Assembly (NCBI GenBank): GCA_964566055.1
Contig: CAZMHI010000022.1
Span: 1 to 64,000 of the forward strand
Origin: TMED23 sp964566055
Lineage (GTDB): Bacteria > Pseudomonadota > Alphaproteobacteria > Rhodospirillales > UBA2165
DNA: 64,000 nucleotides
Direction: 5' to 3'
Each line of letters begins with the position of its first letter. Position 1 is the stretch's first letter. Below the pieces are notes generated by a model. The model had not been told where the DNA came from, ran no database searches, and saw only the letters and a program-made list of their open reading frames with translations. The translations under genes and the position numbers were made by a program. Shown one piece after another: positions 1 through 9,361 of the stretch.

Positions 1-206
1 GGCCCAAGCCCGCCGTAAGAGGCATCGGTCTCACCATCAAGCACCGACTGCATGGCAGCGACACCACCGAGAGCTGGCGTCCAGGTGACATCAAGTCCTT
101 CTTCTTCCCAGCAGCCGAGATGGCTAGCCGTAGCGCAAGCCAAATCATCAACCCCGAAGGTCGGCCCTGATCCCGCCGCTAATCTGATTGGTAAATTATT
201 TGTCAT
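1..206 (-). CDS. ABC transporter substrate-binding protein, NMT1/SsuA-like (5' end only)
   Basis: The gene runs off the left edge of the window; only the first 68 codons are present. The protein starts MTNNLPIRLAAGSGPTFGVD and continues with a segment resembling ...EGLDVTWTP...GGVAAMQSVLDGETDASYGG. That pattern (an N-terminal strand, then a stretch in which the ligand-binding loop precedes 'V..G..DA..G') is typical of NMT1/THI5- or SsuA-like periplasmic-binding folds. No signal peptide is visible, so it could be a cytoplasmic or lipid-free relative, or the true start could differ. The ATG is preceded by a GGGGAAA ribosome-binding site. It lies 17 bases downstream of the alcohol dehydrogenase stop on the same strand, so the two are probably co-transcribed. 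Family assignment is tentative because most of the protein is missing. Confidence 0.55.
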   Translation of the reverse strand, partial: MTNNLPIRLAAGSGPTFGVDDLACATASHLGCWEEEGLDVTWTPALGGVAAMQSVLDGETDASYGGLG

Positions 207-223
207 GAAATTTCCCCGTTTAT

Positions 224-1339
224 TTATGGCGCGATGGTCGTATCCAGATAAATGTGAACCGGGTCTCCGCCGTCCTCGATTTCGCGACCCAATACCCGCA
301 CCGCCTTTTCGGCCTCGCCGATGGGATAGGAATGGGTGCAAAGGACTTGAAGTTCCTGCCAATGGTCTTTCAAAATTTCCACGGCCTTGGCGGTATCGGT
401 CCAGTCAGATGACAGCACACCGAGCATGGAAATCTCATTAAAAATCAATTTATCGGTATAAAAATCGTTTAAGGCGTTATGAGTTTTGACACCGGCGACA
501 ACGAAGGTGCCGCCTTTTCTAATCATGTCAATGCCTTGCACAATCGGCTCGGTCGCACCCGCCGAGACGTCCAAAACGACATCGACTTTGCGGCCCTCGG
601 TCAGCTCCATGACCCGCTCAACCGGGTCTTCTTCTTGGACATTGATGGTGGCTGTGGCGCCGAATTGACGCGCCAATTCCAGTCTATTCTCATCGGCATT
701 TGTGCCGGTAACGATAATATTTTCGGCGCCTAATTCCCGGGCAACGACAACGCTCAGCAAGCCGCGCTGGCCTGGGCCTTCGATGACAATGGACTGGCCG
801 GCTTTGAGGTTGGGCTTGGCCGCTGCCCAACGGACGGCATTTGAGAGCGGGTTAAACAGGCTCATGGCATCGGTTGGAATGTCATGCGGCACTTTATGCA
901 GCCGGGATTTCGGGTGAAGATAAAGATGCGAGGCATAGCCACCCCAGAGATGCGGCACCCGGTCAAAGCCCAGGCGGATTCCGTAGCCCATATTCTCATC
1001 GCAAAAAATCGGCCGGTCATCCTGACAGGGCGTACAGTCTCCACAGGGGATCGAGGTTTCAACAATAACCCGGTCGCCTTCCTGGACACCCCAGCGCTTG
1101 GCGGCATTGGCGCCGATGCGGTCGATCCAACCTAAAATCTCGTGGCCCGGCGTCATCGGCAGGGTGCCATAGACCGTGCCGGCGAAATGACCATCAAACT
1201 GGTCGTAATCGGTGCCGCAAAGACCCGCAGCTTCCATCCGCAGCAGGCCCTCATCTGGCCCGATCTCCGGAATATCAACATCACGGTAGTCAAAATGCCG
1301 TTCTTCGGAAAGGACAGCAGCGTATGCTTTTTCAGCCAT
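224..1339 (-). CDS. Zinc-dependent medium-chain alcohol dehydrogenase
   Basis: This 371-residue protein has the full MDR zinc alcohol dehydrogenase layout. Catalytic-zinc ligands are visible as Cys41 (CGTD) and His66-Glu67 (GHE). The structural-zinc loop carries Cys99, Cys102, Cys105 and Cys113 (PCGDCTPCQ...FC). The nucleotide-binding Rossmann motif is GPGQRG at residues 188-193. Length is normal for the family. The substrate cannot be read from the sequence; relatives oxidise alcohols, polyols or threonine with NAD(P). It is the first gene of a minus-strand unit, followed 17 bases later by the NMT1-like binding protein gene, and it is divergent from the amidase gene at 1608. The 268-base divergent spacer could hold shared control sites. 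Confidence 0.9.
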   Translation of the reverse strand: MAEKAYAAVLSEERHFDYRDVDIPEIGPDEGLLRMEAAGLCGTDYDQFDGHFAGTVYGTLPMTPGHEILGWIDRIGANAAKRWGVQEGDRVIVETSIPCGDCTPCQDDRPIFCDENMGYGIRLGFDRVPHLWGGYASHLYLHPKSRLHKVPHDIPTDAMSLFNPLSNAVRWAAAKPNLKAGQSIVIEGPGQRGLLSVVVARELGAENIIVTGTNADENRLELARQFGATATINVQEEDPVERVMELTEGRKVDVVLDVSAGATEPIVQGIDMIRKGGTFVVAGVKTHNALNDFYTDKLIFNEISMLGVLSSDWTDTAKAVEILKDHWQELQVLCTHSYPIGEAEKAVRVLGREIEDGGDPVHIYLDTTIAP

Positions 1340-1607
1340 TATTTATATCCATTTTATTTGTTATTTGAGCCTCATTAACAGTACAGAAAGCATAAAGGAC
1401 TCACCACAAATAACAATAGAGATTACCTCTTTGGAATGTATATTTTGGTTAATTCTGATATACCAAAAATCGCTGTATTCTGCGCTAATTTAGAATTTGT
1501 CACGCTTTCCATGGGAGAATAATTCGGCTATATTCCGGACTCAAATTGGCCGTCAAACGTCACTGATTTTGCCATTTAATTATACACAGGTATGAGGAAC
1601 GACTATC

Positions 1608-3017
1608 GTGGGTGATCATATATTAGACCAGTCAATCCGGGGGATCGCAGCAGCGGTCCGGGAAGGAAAATCCAGCTTTGAGGACGTGATGGGCGAAGCC
1701 GTGGCGCGCCACGCAAAGCATGATGAAAAATTGCAGGCCTTTAAGTATTTTGATGGCGAGGGTGCCGTTGAAAGCGCCCGTCTGGCTGACGCTATGCTGG
1801 CCCGAGGGCATGATGTCGGGCCGCTGATGGGGTTGCCGATTTCAGCCAAAGACATTTTCGGTGTTTCCGGCATGCCGACCTTTGGCGGCACCAACCGGGA
1901 AATGGATCCGGAATGGGCGGTTGATGGTCCGGTCATGCAGGCGCTCCGCCGCTATATGGCGATCCCGACAGGTAAAACCCACACCATTGAATTCGCCTTT
2001 GGCGCTGTCGGTACGAGTTACCATTATGGCGCGCCGCGCAATCCGTGGGATGCTAAAGAACACCGGGTCAGTGGCGGCTCCAGTGTTGGCGCCGGCGTCA
2101 GTTTGGCCGAAGGCTCGTCCTTGTTGGCGCTTGGTACGGATACCGGCGGCTCGATCCGCATCCCCGCCAGTGTGACCGGTAATGTCGGACTAAAGGTCAC
2201 CATTGGCCGCTGGTCGACGGCTGGCATCGTGCCGCTCAGCACGACGTTTGATACACCCGGCTACCTGACGCGCTCGGTTGAAGACGCCATTATCGGTTTC
2301 GGTGCGGTTGATCCGGACTATGACGATCCGGAAGCACTGTTCAATGATCTTGATGGCATCGATGCCGGAGATTTGCGGCTCGGTGTTTGCGACGAACATT
2401 TCTGGGACAATTGCGCCCCGGGTGTAGCCGAAGGTGTGCAGGGAGCCATCGACGAGTTGGCTAAGAAAGGTGCGCAGATCATTAAAATCCCGCTGGCCGA
2501 AGCGGCTGAGGCGCGCCAATGCCTCTATGATGCTTTCCTATTTGGCGTCGAAGGCTTGTCCCATGTGCGCGAATATTTCCTGGACCGTATGGATTCCATT
2601 GATCCAACCATCGAGCGGCGTCTGAATGCCGGCATCGATATTACCGGCGTCGATTACTATACCAAGATCCGCACCTTGGAGCGTTTGAACGGCGTCGTTT
2701 GCGATAAGCTGCGCCATGTCGATGCGCTGGTGGTGCCGACCGTGCCACATACGCCGCCCACCGTCGAGGAAGTCGCCGACATTGACGACTACTTTGCTGC
2801 CAACGGTTTGATGACACAAAACACTCAGCCAATTAATATGCTGGCACTTTGTGGCGTCTCCATACCGGTGGCGCTGGATAAAGCGGGGATGCCGGTCGGC
2901 TTGCAATTGGTCGGCGCATCCGGAACCGAGGAACGTATGCTGGCGACAGCGCTGGCCTGTGAGAAACATTTCGGCACTGCCCGCGAACAATTCGGTGTGC
3001 CGCCGTTGCTGGCGTAA
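1608..3017 (+). CDS. Amidase signature family hydrolase
   Basis: This is a 469-residue serine amidase (GatA/AtzF-like fold) that hydrolyses C-N amide bonds. The Ser-cisSer-Lys triad can be placed as Lys81 (PISAKDIFG), Ser158 (GGSSVGAG) and Ser182 (GTDTGGSIRIP). The start is a GTG at 1608; a GAGGAAC ribosome-binding site lies about eight bases upstream, which supports this start over internal ATGs. The substrate is unknown. The neighbourhood of a molybdenum hydroxylase, a CoA ligase and ThDP decarboxylase subunits suggests a role in degrading a small amide or N-heterocyclic compound, but this is inference. It converges with the coxS-like gene, whose 3' end lies 56 bases away; that spacer shows no clear terminator. 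Confidence 0.9.
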   Translation: MGDHILDQSIRGIAAAVREGKSSFEDVMGEAVARHAKHDEKLQAFKYFDGEGAVESARLADAMLARGHDVGPLMGLPISAKDIFGVSGMPTFGGTNREMDPEWAVDGPVMQALRRYMAIPTGKTHTIEFAFGAVGTSYHYGAPRNPWDAKEHRVSGGSSVGAGVSLAEGSSLLALGTDTGGSIRIPASVTGNVGLKVTIGRWSTAGIVPLSTTFDTPGYLTRSVEDAIIGFGAVDPDYDDPEALFNDLDGIDAGDLRLGVCDEHFWDNCAPGVAEGVQGAIDELAKKGAQIIKIPLAEAAEARQCLYDAFLFGVEGLSHVREYFLDRMDSIDPTIERRLNAGIDITGVDYYTKIRTLERLNGVVCDKLRHVDALVVPTVPHTPPTVEEVADIDDYFAANGLMTQNTQPINMLALCGVSIPVALDKAGMPVGLQLVGASGTEERMLATALACEKHFGTAREQFGVPPLLA

Positions 3018-3073
3018 GGTTCTTAAAGATGGATGCGCGGATCACGTCCGTGCATGACGGTTGGAGTTAAAAT

Positions 3074-3583
3074 CTACTCAGCCGCAGATTTTTCCAGGCG
3101 TTCTTTCGCCGTTGCCATGATGGCGTTGACGATGCCGGCATAGCCGGTGCAGCGGCAGAGATGGCCGCTCAACATATCGCGGACTTCTGCTTCGCTGGGG
3201 TCGGGATTTTTCTCCAGATATTCGCTCGCCGACATCAGGATACCCGGGGTGCAGTAACCGCATTGCAGCCCGTGATGGGTTTTGAAATTTTGCTGCAGAT
3301 CGCTTAAAGGGTCTTCCCTTCCGGTGAGGCTTTCTACTGTATCAACCTTTCGGCCGTCGACTTGCACCGCCAGCGTTAAGCAGGAGCGCTGGGCTTTGCC
3401 GTCAATCTGTACTGTGCAGGCACCGCAGACACCGTGTTCGCAGCCAACGTGACAGCCGGTCACACCCATGACATTACGCAGGAAATCCGACAGCAGCATA
3501 CGCGGCTCGGCTATGCCGGATTCCGCCATACCGTTCAGGGTGAAGTTAATTTTTTGCACAGCCTCCTGGCTTAGCTTCGGCAT
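3074..3583 (-). CDS. Molybdenum hydroxylase [2Fe-2S] small subunit (CoxS/XdhC-domain type)
   Basis: This 169-residue protein is the iron-sulfur subunit of a three-subunit molybdenum hydroxylase. It carries the plant-type [2Fe-2S] cluster cysteines Cys48, Cys53, Cys56 and Cys68 (GCEHGVCGACTV...SC). The second cluster is in the helical domain: Cys108, Cys111, Cys143 and Cys145 (QCGYCTPG and HLCRCTGY). It transfers electrons from the Mo site to the FAD subunit. It is last in a minus-strand operon after the large and FAD subunits, overlapping the FAD-subunit gene by 13 bases, so translation is coupled. The operon order here is L-M-S. The exact substrate of the complex is not evident. Confidence 0.93.
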   Translation of the reverse strand: MPKLSQEAVQKINFTLNGMAESGIAEPRMLLSDFLRNVMGVTGCHVGCEHGVCGACTVQIDGKAQRSCLTLAVQVDGRKVDTVESLTGREDPLSDLQQNFKTHHGLQCGYCTPGILMSASEYLEKNPDPSEAEVRDMLSGHLCRCTGYAGIVNAIMATAKERLEKSAAE

Positions 3584-4398
3584 GAAATTGCCTCCTCTAT
3601 GACGCGGCGGCCTAATCTCCGCACCAGCTCCCGCCGGTACCGTGCCGTGGCGTGAATGTCATCGCTGCCTTTGAGTTCCCAGGCGAAGGCGTTGAGCTCA
3701 TCGTCGAGATTTTCAGCAGCCAAATTTGTCCAGCTTTTAACTGTCGGCTTATCGGCAACGCCGCCGACGCCTAAGCGCACGTCATCACCACTTGCCACAG
3801 CGGCGATTGCAGCAATGGCAAAATCACCCCGGCGCTGAGCCACTTCATCGAAGGCGAAACCTTCACCGGGTTTTTTAAAGGGATAGCGGGCGGCGATAAT
3901 TAATTCATCATCGGCCCGGGCGGTGGTCATCATGCCGAGCTGAAACTCAGCCGCTGATAAAACGCGCTCACCTCGAGTCGAGGCCAATACAACTTCGCCA
4001 CCAAGCGTCGCCAGACATAGCGGCAATTCGGACGACGGATCGGAGTGTGACAATGAGCCGCAGATGGTGCCCCGGTTGCGGGTCTGAAAATGTCCGAGAT
4101 GCGGGATCGCCTGATGCAGCAGGGGTATGCGATCTTCCAGTCCCGGCCAGGACAGGAGTTCCGCTTGGGTCGCCGTGGCGCCAATTTCCAACATGTCACC
4201 AGCGTCTTTGATATAAGAAAGCTCGGCTATTTGCGAGATGTCGATCATCACGCTGGGATCAGCCAGCCGTAAATTCATCATCGCCATCAGCGATTGACCG
4301 CCGGCAAATATTTTTGCTTCACCACCTGCTTCGCTTAAAGCGGACAGAGCTTCGGCGGTATTTTCTGCCCTGACGAGATCAAATTTTCTAGGTTTCAT
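3571..4398 (-). CDS. Molybdenum hydroxylase FAD-binding medium subunit (CoxM-like)
   Basis: This 275-residue protein is the FAD subunit of the hydroxylase complex. The two FAD pyrophosphate-contacting loops are seen as AGGQS (residues 32-36) and TICGSLSHSDP (residues 111-121); the usual second motif is T-x-GG-x, so Cys113 replaces the first Gly. A C-terminal CO-dehydrogenase flavoprotein domain follows. Length agrees with CoxM/CutM relatives. Its ATG directly abuts the stop codon of the large-subunit gene, and its 3' end overlaps the small-subunit gene, so the three are one operon. It passes electrons from the [2Fe-2S] clusters to a quinone or another acceptor. Confidence 0.92.
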   Translation of the reverse strand: MKPRKFDLVRAENTAEALSALSEAGGEAKIFAGGQSLMAMMNLRLADPSVMIDISQIAELSYIKDAGDMLEIGATATQAELLSWPGLEDRIPLLHQAIPHLGHFQTRNRGTICGSLSHSDPSSELPLCLATLGGEVVLASTRGERVLSAAEFQLGMMTTARADDELIIAARYPFKKPGEGFAFDEVAQRRGDFAIAAIAAVASGDDVRLGVGGVADKPTVKSWTNLAAENLDDELNAFAWELKGSDDIHATARYRRELVRRLGRRVIEEAISCRS

Positions 4399-7389
4399 TT
4401 ACTTGCCCCCCAGCCATGCTAAGAGACGTTGCCAGAGCGAAGGTGCTCCCGATCCCATGGTCACCGATCCCGGTGCTTCAACTTGTTTGATCAGCCGGCT
4501 GAAGAATTGATTGACCACAACACGCGCGCCGCCTTCGATTAAGCGGCTGCCGACGGCTGCTACTTTGCCCGAAATCTCAACTGAATAATCATAGCTCACC
4601 AGCGTGCCGCCATCCTTTGCTTCCAGCCGGACCCGGCCTTCGCCTACGGATGAGCCGAGCGGTCCATCAAGGCCACCCGCCAGGGTCGCTGATTTTGGCT
4701 CGTCAAGATCAGACAGCTTCACATGCGCCAGGAATTTACCGCGTACCGGTCCGGCACCGAGGCTGACTTCGGCGCGGTAGTCATTTTCGGCCACCTGGTC
4801 GAGACCATGACAACCCGGGATAACCGCCGCCAGTTTTTCCGGATCAAGCAAAGTATCCCAGACCGTCTGTGGATCAGCCGGTACCATTGAGTTGCCCGTG
4901 CCAGTAATAGCGCTGCTTTTGCCGTCGTCTTTTACGGGTTCAGCTGCTTCTGCCTCCATTTGCTTAGGTGGCGGTTGCTCCTCCTCGCCATGGATCAGGG
5001 TGCTAATTTTGGAGGGGAACAGCGGCACCTGGATGTTATCCAGATCCAAGGCATCGCAAACTGCATTGGCGATACAGACCGGCGTCGACATACAATTGCC
5101 ATCAGCCAGACCTTTGGCGCCCAAGGGCGTGTGAGGCGAGGGCGTTTCCATATGCAAGATTATCGGCTCCGGCACTTCGGTCGCGGACGGCACCAGATAA
5201 TCGGCGAAGGTACCTGATTTAAAGCTGCCATCCTCGTCATAGACGAATTCTTCGAAAAGCGCTTCACTGACACCGTGGCTGTAGGAGCCCAAAATCTGAC
5301 CATGAGCGATCAGCGGATTGAGGATGGTGCCGGCATCATGTGCGGTGACATAATGATCAATGCGGACCTCACCGGTATCCCGGTCAATCTCGACACCGCA
5401 AAAATCGATATTGAAGCCATAGACCAGCGATGTGTTAATGCGGTCTTTTTCATCTGGCGCGGTCAATTGGCGAGGCGTCCAGACAGCGGATTCACTGAGG
5501 CCGCCTTCCATGCCTTCGGGCAGGCTGCCGGGTGACCAGTGAGCGGTACCGGCAACGCGGTAGAATTTAAGGCAGTTATCTTGATTGTCGCGGGCAAAAA
5601 TTAAGCCATTGCCAAACTCAACTTCCTCGACCGGCACATTGAGATTGGGAGCGGCAATATGAGCCAGCTTGTCCCGCATCATCTTGGCTGCCATTTGAGC
5701 AGCGACGGCCGGGCCGCTGGTAAAGCGGGCGGCATAGTTACCGGCGGCGATCGACCATTTATCCTTTTGCGTATCGATTTCCATATTGCAGGTAATTTCT
5801 GATGGCTGCAGGCCAAGTTGCTCGGCGACAATTTGCGCCAACAAAGTCGCATGGCCTTGGCCCATCGGCGGCACATCGGTTGAGCAACTGACGCCGCCAA
5901 AGGGATCGACACTCACCGTGGCATTGGAATTGGTGCCCTGGGTCGGACTGCGTTTAGCCCGCTCTTCCTTGGTCAGGATGGTGGTGATGTAGCCCATATT
6001 CGAGTGCGTCGGCTCGGTAACCGCTGCGTAGCCGACACCATAAATCCGGCCCTCGGCGCGGGCTTCATCCCGGCGCTTCAAGATCTCATCCAGCCGGCCT
6101 TCTTTGACGGCCATATCGACGCAAGCCTGGTAATTGCCGGAATCGAAAACCGCACCAGCCGCCGCGTGATAGGGGAAGGCATTTGCTGATACCAGGTTTT
6201 TGCGGATCACATCCAACGGATCGAGATTTAACTCAATCGCCACCCGGTGCATCACCCGCTCGATGGCATAATACATTTGCGGTCCGCCAAAGCCCCGGAC
6301 CATGCCGGAGGGACTTTTATTGGTCATCACCAGGCGATTACGCACATAAAGATTGGGAATTTCGTATGAGCCCGTGGCCACACCATGCATCCGGTAGAGC
6401 GGTCCCGGCATCGGTGCACGCAAAAAGGCGCCGTAATCGTCCAGCTGGCTGAGGCGGAAGCCGGTCACCTTGCCGTCTTTCATCGCTGCGGCTTCGATCT
6501 CTACGACCCGGTTGGGCGCTGCTGTTGCCGAGGATAAATGTTCGAGCCTATCCTCAACCCATTTAACGGGCTTGCCGGCAATACGGGAGGCCACGGCCAT
6601 CAGAACGATATAGGGGAAAATCGCGACTTTAATGCCAAAACCACCACCAGTGTTAGACGGTGTGCGCAAACGCAAGCCCGTGTTCTTTACCCTTAAGGCC
6701 CGGCACATCACTGGATGAACGGTGAACGGCCCTTGGAAATTAGCCAGCACGTCATAGACGTTCTCCGCTGGATGGTAATCCGCCATGACGACATAATTTT
6801 CCATCGGCGTGATAGAGCTCCGGGGAAAATCAATTTTGAGTTTAACCACACGGTCGCATTCCTCGAAGGCTTTATCGGGATCACCATAATTAAATTCGCG
6901 GTCCGACAGGATGTTGGAGTCACATTCTTCATGGATGGTTGGCGAGTCATCACTGGCGGCGTATTCAGGATCAACAGCAGGTTCAAGCACATTGTATTCG
7001 ACTTGGATGTGATCAACCGCATCCTCGGCGATATAGCGGTCCATGGCAACGACCAGCACCAGGGCTTCACCGACATAGCGGACCCGGTCAACGGCCAACG
7101 GCCATAATTTCATTGGCGCTTTAACGATATTTAAAAACGGATCGACATATTCCTGTACATCGGCGCCGGTAATAACGCAAACCACACCCGGCAGGGCTTC
7201 CGCTTTGCTGGTGTCAATTGAGACGATTTCAGCATGGGCGTGGGGGGATCTGAGCATGGCGGCGTGGCGCGTGTCATGGCGGGCCGGGTAATCGTCGGCA
7301 TAGCGGGCCAAACCACGCAACAGGGCTTCGTCTTCGACCCGCTCTATTGGTTTGCCTACGAACTTTTCCGGTACAAATGCTTCGGCCAT
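4399..7389 (-). CDS. Molybdenum hydroxylase large subunit fused to a C-terminal CoxG domain
   Basis: This 996-residue protein has two parts. Residues 1 to about 800 are a xanthine dehydrogenase/CoxL-type Mo-pterin subunit, with Mo-binding GGGFGIKV (248-255) and GQGH (510-513). The active-site loop reads MVRGFGGPQ, not the CSFR loop of true form I CO dehydrogenase, so a CO substrate is unlikely. Where the catalytic Glu usually sits (G-V-G-E), the sequence reads GLAD with Asp763. Residues from about 825 to 970 form a CoxG/SRPBCC domain, normally a separate protein that anchors or matures CO dehydrogenase, followed by a hydrophobic tail (LWQRLLAWLGG) that may touch the membrane. A Pro/Glu-rich linker (about 802-825) joins them. 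It is the first gene of the L-M-S operon, with a promoter in the 7390-7619 divergent spacer. Confidence 0.9.
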   Translation of the reverse strand: MAEAFVPEKFVGKPIERVEDEALLRGLARYADDYPARHDTRHAAMLRSPHAHAEIVSIDTSKAEALPGVVCVITGADVQEYVDPFLNIVKAPMKLWPLAVDRVRYVGEALVLVVAMDRYIAEDAVDHIQVEYNVLEPAVDPEYAASDDSPTIHEECDSNILSDREFNYGDPDKAFEECDRVVKLKIDFPRSSITPMENYVVMADYHPAENVYDVLANFQGPFTVHPVMCRALRVKNTGLRLRTPSNTGGGFGIKVAIFPYIVLMAVASRIAGKPVKWVEDRLEHLSSATAAPNRVVEIEAAAMKDGKVTGFRLSQLDDYGAFLRAPMPGPLYRMHGVATGSYEIPNLYVRNRLVMTNKSPSGMVRGFGGPQMYYAIERVMHRVAIELNLDPLDVIRKNLVSANAFPYHAAAGAVFDSGNYQACVDMAVKEGRLDEILKRRDEARAEGRIYGVGYAAVTEPTHSNMGYITTILTKEERAKRSPTQGTNSNATVSVDPFGGVSCSTDVPPMGQGHATLLAQIVAEQLGLQPSEITCNMEIDTQKDKWSIAAGNYAARFTSGPAVAAQMAAKMMRDKLAHIAAPNLNVPVEEVEFGNGLIFARDNQDNCLKFYRVAGTAHWSPGSLPEGMEGGLSESAVWTPRQLTAPDEKDRINTSLVYGFNIDFCGVEIDRDTGEVRIDHYVTAHDAGTILNPLIAHGQILGSYSHGVSEALFEEFVYDEDGSFKSGTFADYLVPSATEVPEPIILHMETPSPHTPLGAKGLADGNCMSTPVCIANAVCDALDLDNIQVPLFPSKISTLIHGEEEQPPPKQMEAEAAEPVKDDGKSSAITGTGNSMVPADPQTVWDTLLDPEKLAAVIPGCHGLDQVAENDYRAEVSLGAGPVRGKFLAHVKLSDLDEPKSATLAGGLDGPLGSSVGEGRVRLEAKDGGTLVSYDYSVEISGKVAAVGSRLIEGGARVVVNQFFSRLIKQVEAPGSVTMGSGAPSLWQRLLAWLGGK

Positions 7390-7619
7390 AAATTCCTCTC
7401 TTTGAGATGCATTTTCCGTAATTTGGCGCGGATTTCTGCAGCGCTATGAGTAACGCCAAATTTGCGGCGCTACAAATAATGTTTAGGTCATTCAAATATA
7501 CCGAATTGATATTGGTCACCAGCAACAATTTAGGCCTAGCATTCATCAACTGGTATTGAAAGCGGTATAAAGCGCGTAATCCTGCGTTTTCGGCGCTAAT
7601 TTAAGTGGGGGTAAGCATC

Positions 7620-9182
7620 ATGCAGGACCATACTTTTGCAGTTGATCATTCTGTCAGCCCAGCGGCGATTAAGACATCCGAAGTGTTCAATATTGCTGTG
7701 CCCTTTATTGACCGCCACTTAACCGAAGGGCGCGGCGGCAAGGTCGTCTATTATACCAGCGACGGCAACGTTACCTTTGCCGAATTAGCGGAGCGGGTTA
7801 ACCGCAGCGGCAATTTTTTAAAATCGCTCGGCTTGACGACAGGTGAGCGGGCGCTGATGGTCGTTAAGGATTGCCCGGAGTTTCTCTATCTGTTTTTTGG
7901 CGCCATCAAGGCGGGTATCGTGCCGGTGCCGGTCAATACCATGCTCTACGCGGATGACTATACCTATATGATTGAGGATTCCGGCTGTAAGGCCCTGGTG
8001 TATAGCCCTGAATATGAAGATACCATGGAGGCTGCCCTGGCTGAGGTGAAAAATCCGCCAGACGTCGTCTTAACATCAGAGGCGGTTTTGATGGCGGACG
8101 CCTCGCCGGAACTGGAGCCGTATAAATCAGAACCCGAGGATGACTGCTTTTGGCTCTATTCTTCAGGCTCAACCGGCCGGCCCAAAGGCGTTGTGCATGC
8201 CCACCGGGCTATTCTTTATACCGGCCAGGGTGCGGCTATCGACACCATCGGTCTCAACGAAGAAGATATCTGCTTTTCGGCCAGCAAAATGTTTCACTCC
8301 TATGGTTTCGGTAATGTACTGACTTTTCCGCTTTATCTTGGCTGTTCGGCAGTGTTGACCGACCGCAAAGTTTCGCCGGAAATGACATTTGAAATTATGG
8401 CGCAGTTTAAGCCCACCGTGTTTTTCGGCATCCCGACGCTCTATGCCCAGCAGCTGGAATATATGAACTCTCATGCGGCCGATGCGTCCTCGCTCCGGGT
8501 TTGTGTTTCGGCGGGTGAAGCCTTGCCGGGTGATATCTTTAACCGCTGGAGAGAGGAAACCGGCACGCTTATTTTGGAAGTCTATGGCTCAACCGAAGTG
8601 CTCCATGCGGTGCTCGGCAATACAGCGGCTGCTCACAAGCCGGGCTCCTCCGGGTTGGTGGTCGACCGCTATGAAGTGCGCATTGTCGATGATGACGGCA
8701 AGCCCGTCGAGCAAGGTGAGATTGGTACGGTCCATATCAAAGGCGGCTCTGTCGCCAAATACTACTGGAATAGCCCAGAAAAAACTGCGGCCACCATGCT
8801 CGACGATGGCTGGCTCAGCATGGGTGACAATTCCTACCAGGATGAAGAGGGTTGGTATTTTTTCTGTGGCCGGGGTGACGATATGCTGAAGATCGGCGGG
8901 CTCTGGTGCTCGCCGTTCGAGATTGAAGCCCGGCTGATCGAACATCCGAGCGTGCTCGAAGCCGCCATCGTCGGCCGCAAAGATGAGAACGAGCTGATCA
9001 AGCCGGAGGCCTGGGTCATCTTAAGCGAAGGTGTCGAGGAAAATGAGGCCCTGCTGGACGAGCTCAAAGAGCACTGCCGCTCGGGCCTCGCTCACTACAA
9101 ATATCCCCGCTGGTATAACTTCGTCGATGACCTGCCCAAAACCGCCACCGGCAAAATCCAGCGCTTTAAACTGCGGGGATAG
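7620..9182 (+). CDS. Benzoate-CoA ligase family protein
   Basis: This 520-residue ANL-superfamily enzyme activates a carboxylic acid to its CoA thioester through an acyl-AMP. The phosphate-binding loop YSSGSTGRPKG is at residues 180-190, a YGSTE motif follows near residue 327, and the thioester-step lysine lies in the C-terminal GKIQRF (Lys512). The overall pattern, including the early VFNIAVPFIDRHL segment, resembles benzoate-CoA ligases (BadA/BclA), so an aromatic acid is a reasonable substrate. I chose the ATG at 7620; an upstream in-frame GTG at 7605 lies inside the GTGGGGG that looks like the ribosome-binding site. It is divergent from the molybdenum hydroxylase operon, which suggests joint use. 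Confidence 0.85.
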   Translation: MQDHTFAVDHSVSPAAIKTSEVFNIAVPFIDRHLTEGRGGKVVYYTSDGNVTFAELAERVNRSGNFLKSLGLTTGERALMVVKDCPEFLYLFFGAIKAGIVPVPVNTMLYADDYTYMIEDSGCKALVYSPEYEDTMEAALAEVKNPPDVVLTSEAVLMADASPELEPYKSEPEDDCFWLYSSGSTGRPKGVVHAHRAILYTGQGAAIDTIGLNEEDICFSASKMFHSYGFGNVLTFPLYLGCSAVLTDRKVSPEMTFEIMAQFKPTVFFGIPTLYAQQLEYMNSHAADASSLRVCVSAGEALPGDIFNRWREETGTLILEVYGSTEVLHAVLGNTAAAHKPGSSGLVVDRYEVRIVDDDGKPVEQGEIGTVHIKGGSVAKYYWNSPEKTAATMLDDGWLSMGDNSYQDEEGWYFFCGRGDDMLKIGGLWCSPFEIEARLIEHPSVLEAAIVGRKDENELIKPEAWVILSEGVEENEALLDELKEHCRSGLAHYKYPRWYNFVDDLPKTATGKIQRFKLRG

Positions 9183-9361
9183 GAGGGAGAATATAAACAA
9201 CTCTGGGCCCTTAACCGTAGTCCGGTTCATTCACCCCTAACTACATAATACGTAGTGGTTTACTACAGCTTACGCAGTATTTTGCTGAGGTAAATATTCA
9301 TAGATTGCTCCTCATTCAGCGGCGGTATTGTCCGCCCATTTACGATAGAGGAGCAATTACC

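Noticed and set aside
4399..7389. Aerobic CO dehydrogenase (coxLMS)
   Set aside because: The active-site loop is MVRGFGG, lacking the CSFR motif of form I CO dehydrogenase, and no maturation genes coxD/E/F are present; it is called a molybdenum hydroxylase of unknown substrate.
1481..7602. GCGCTAATTTA shared by the amidase and benzoate-CoA-ligase upstream regions
   Set aside because: Eleven shared AT-rich bases at unequal distances from the starts; insufficient to call an operator.
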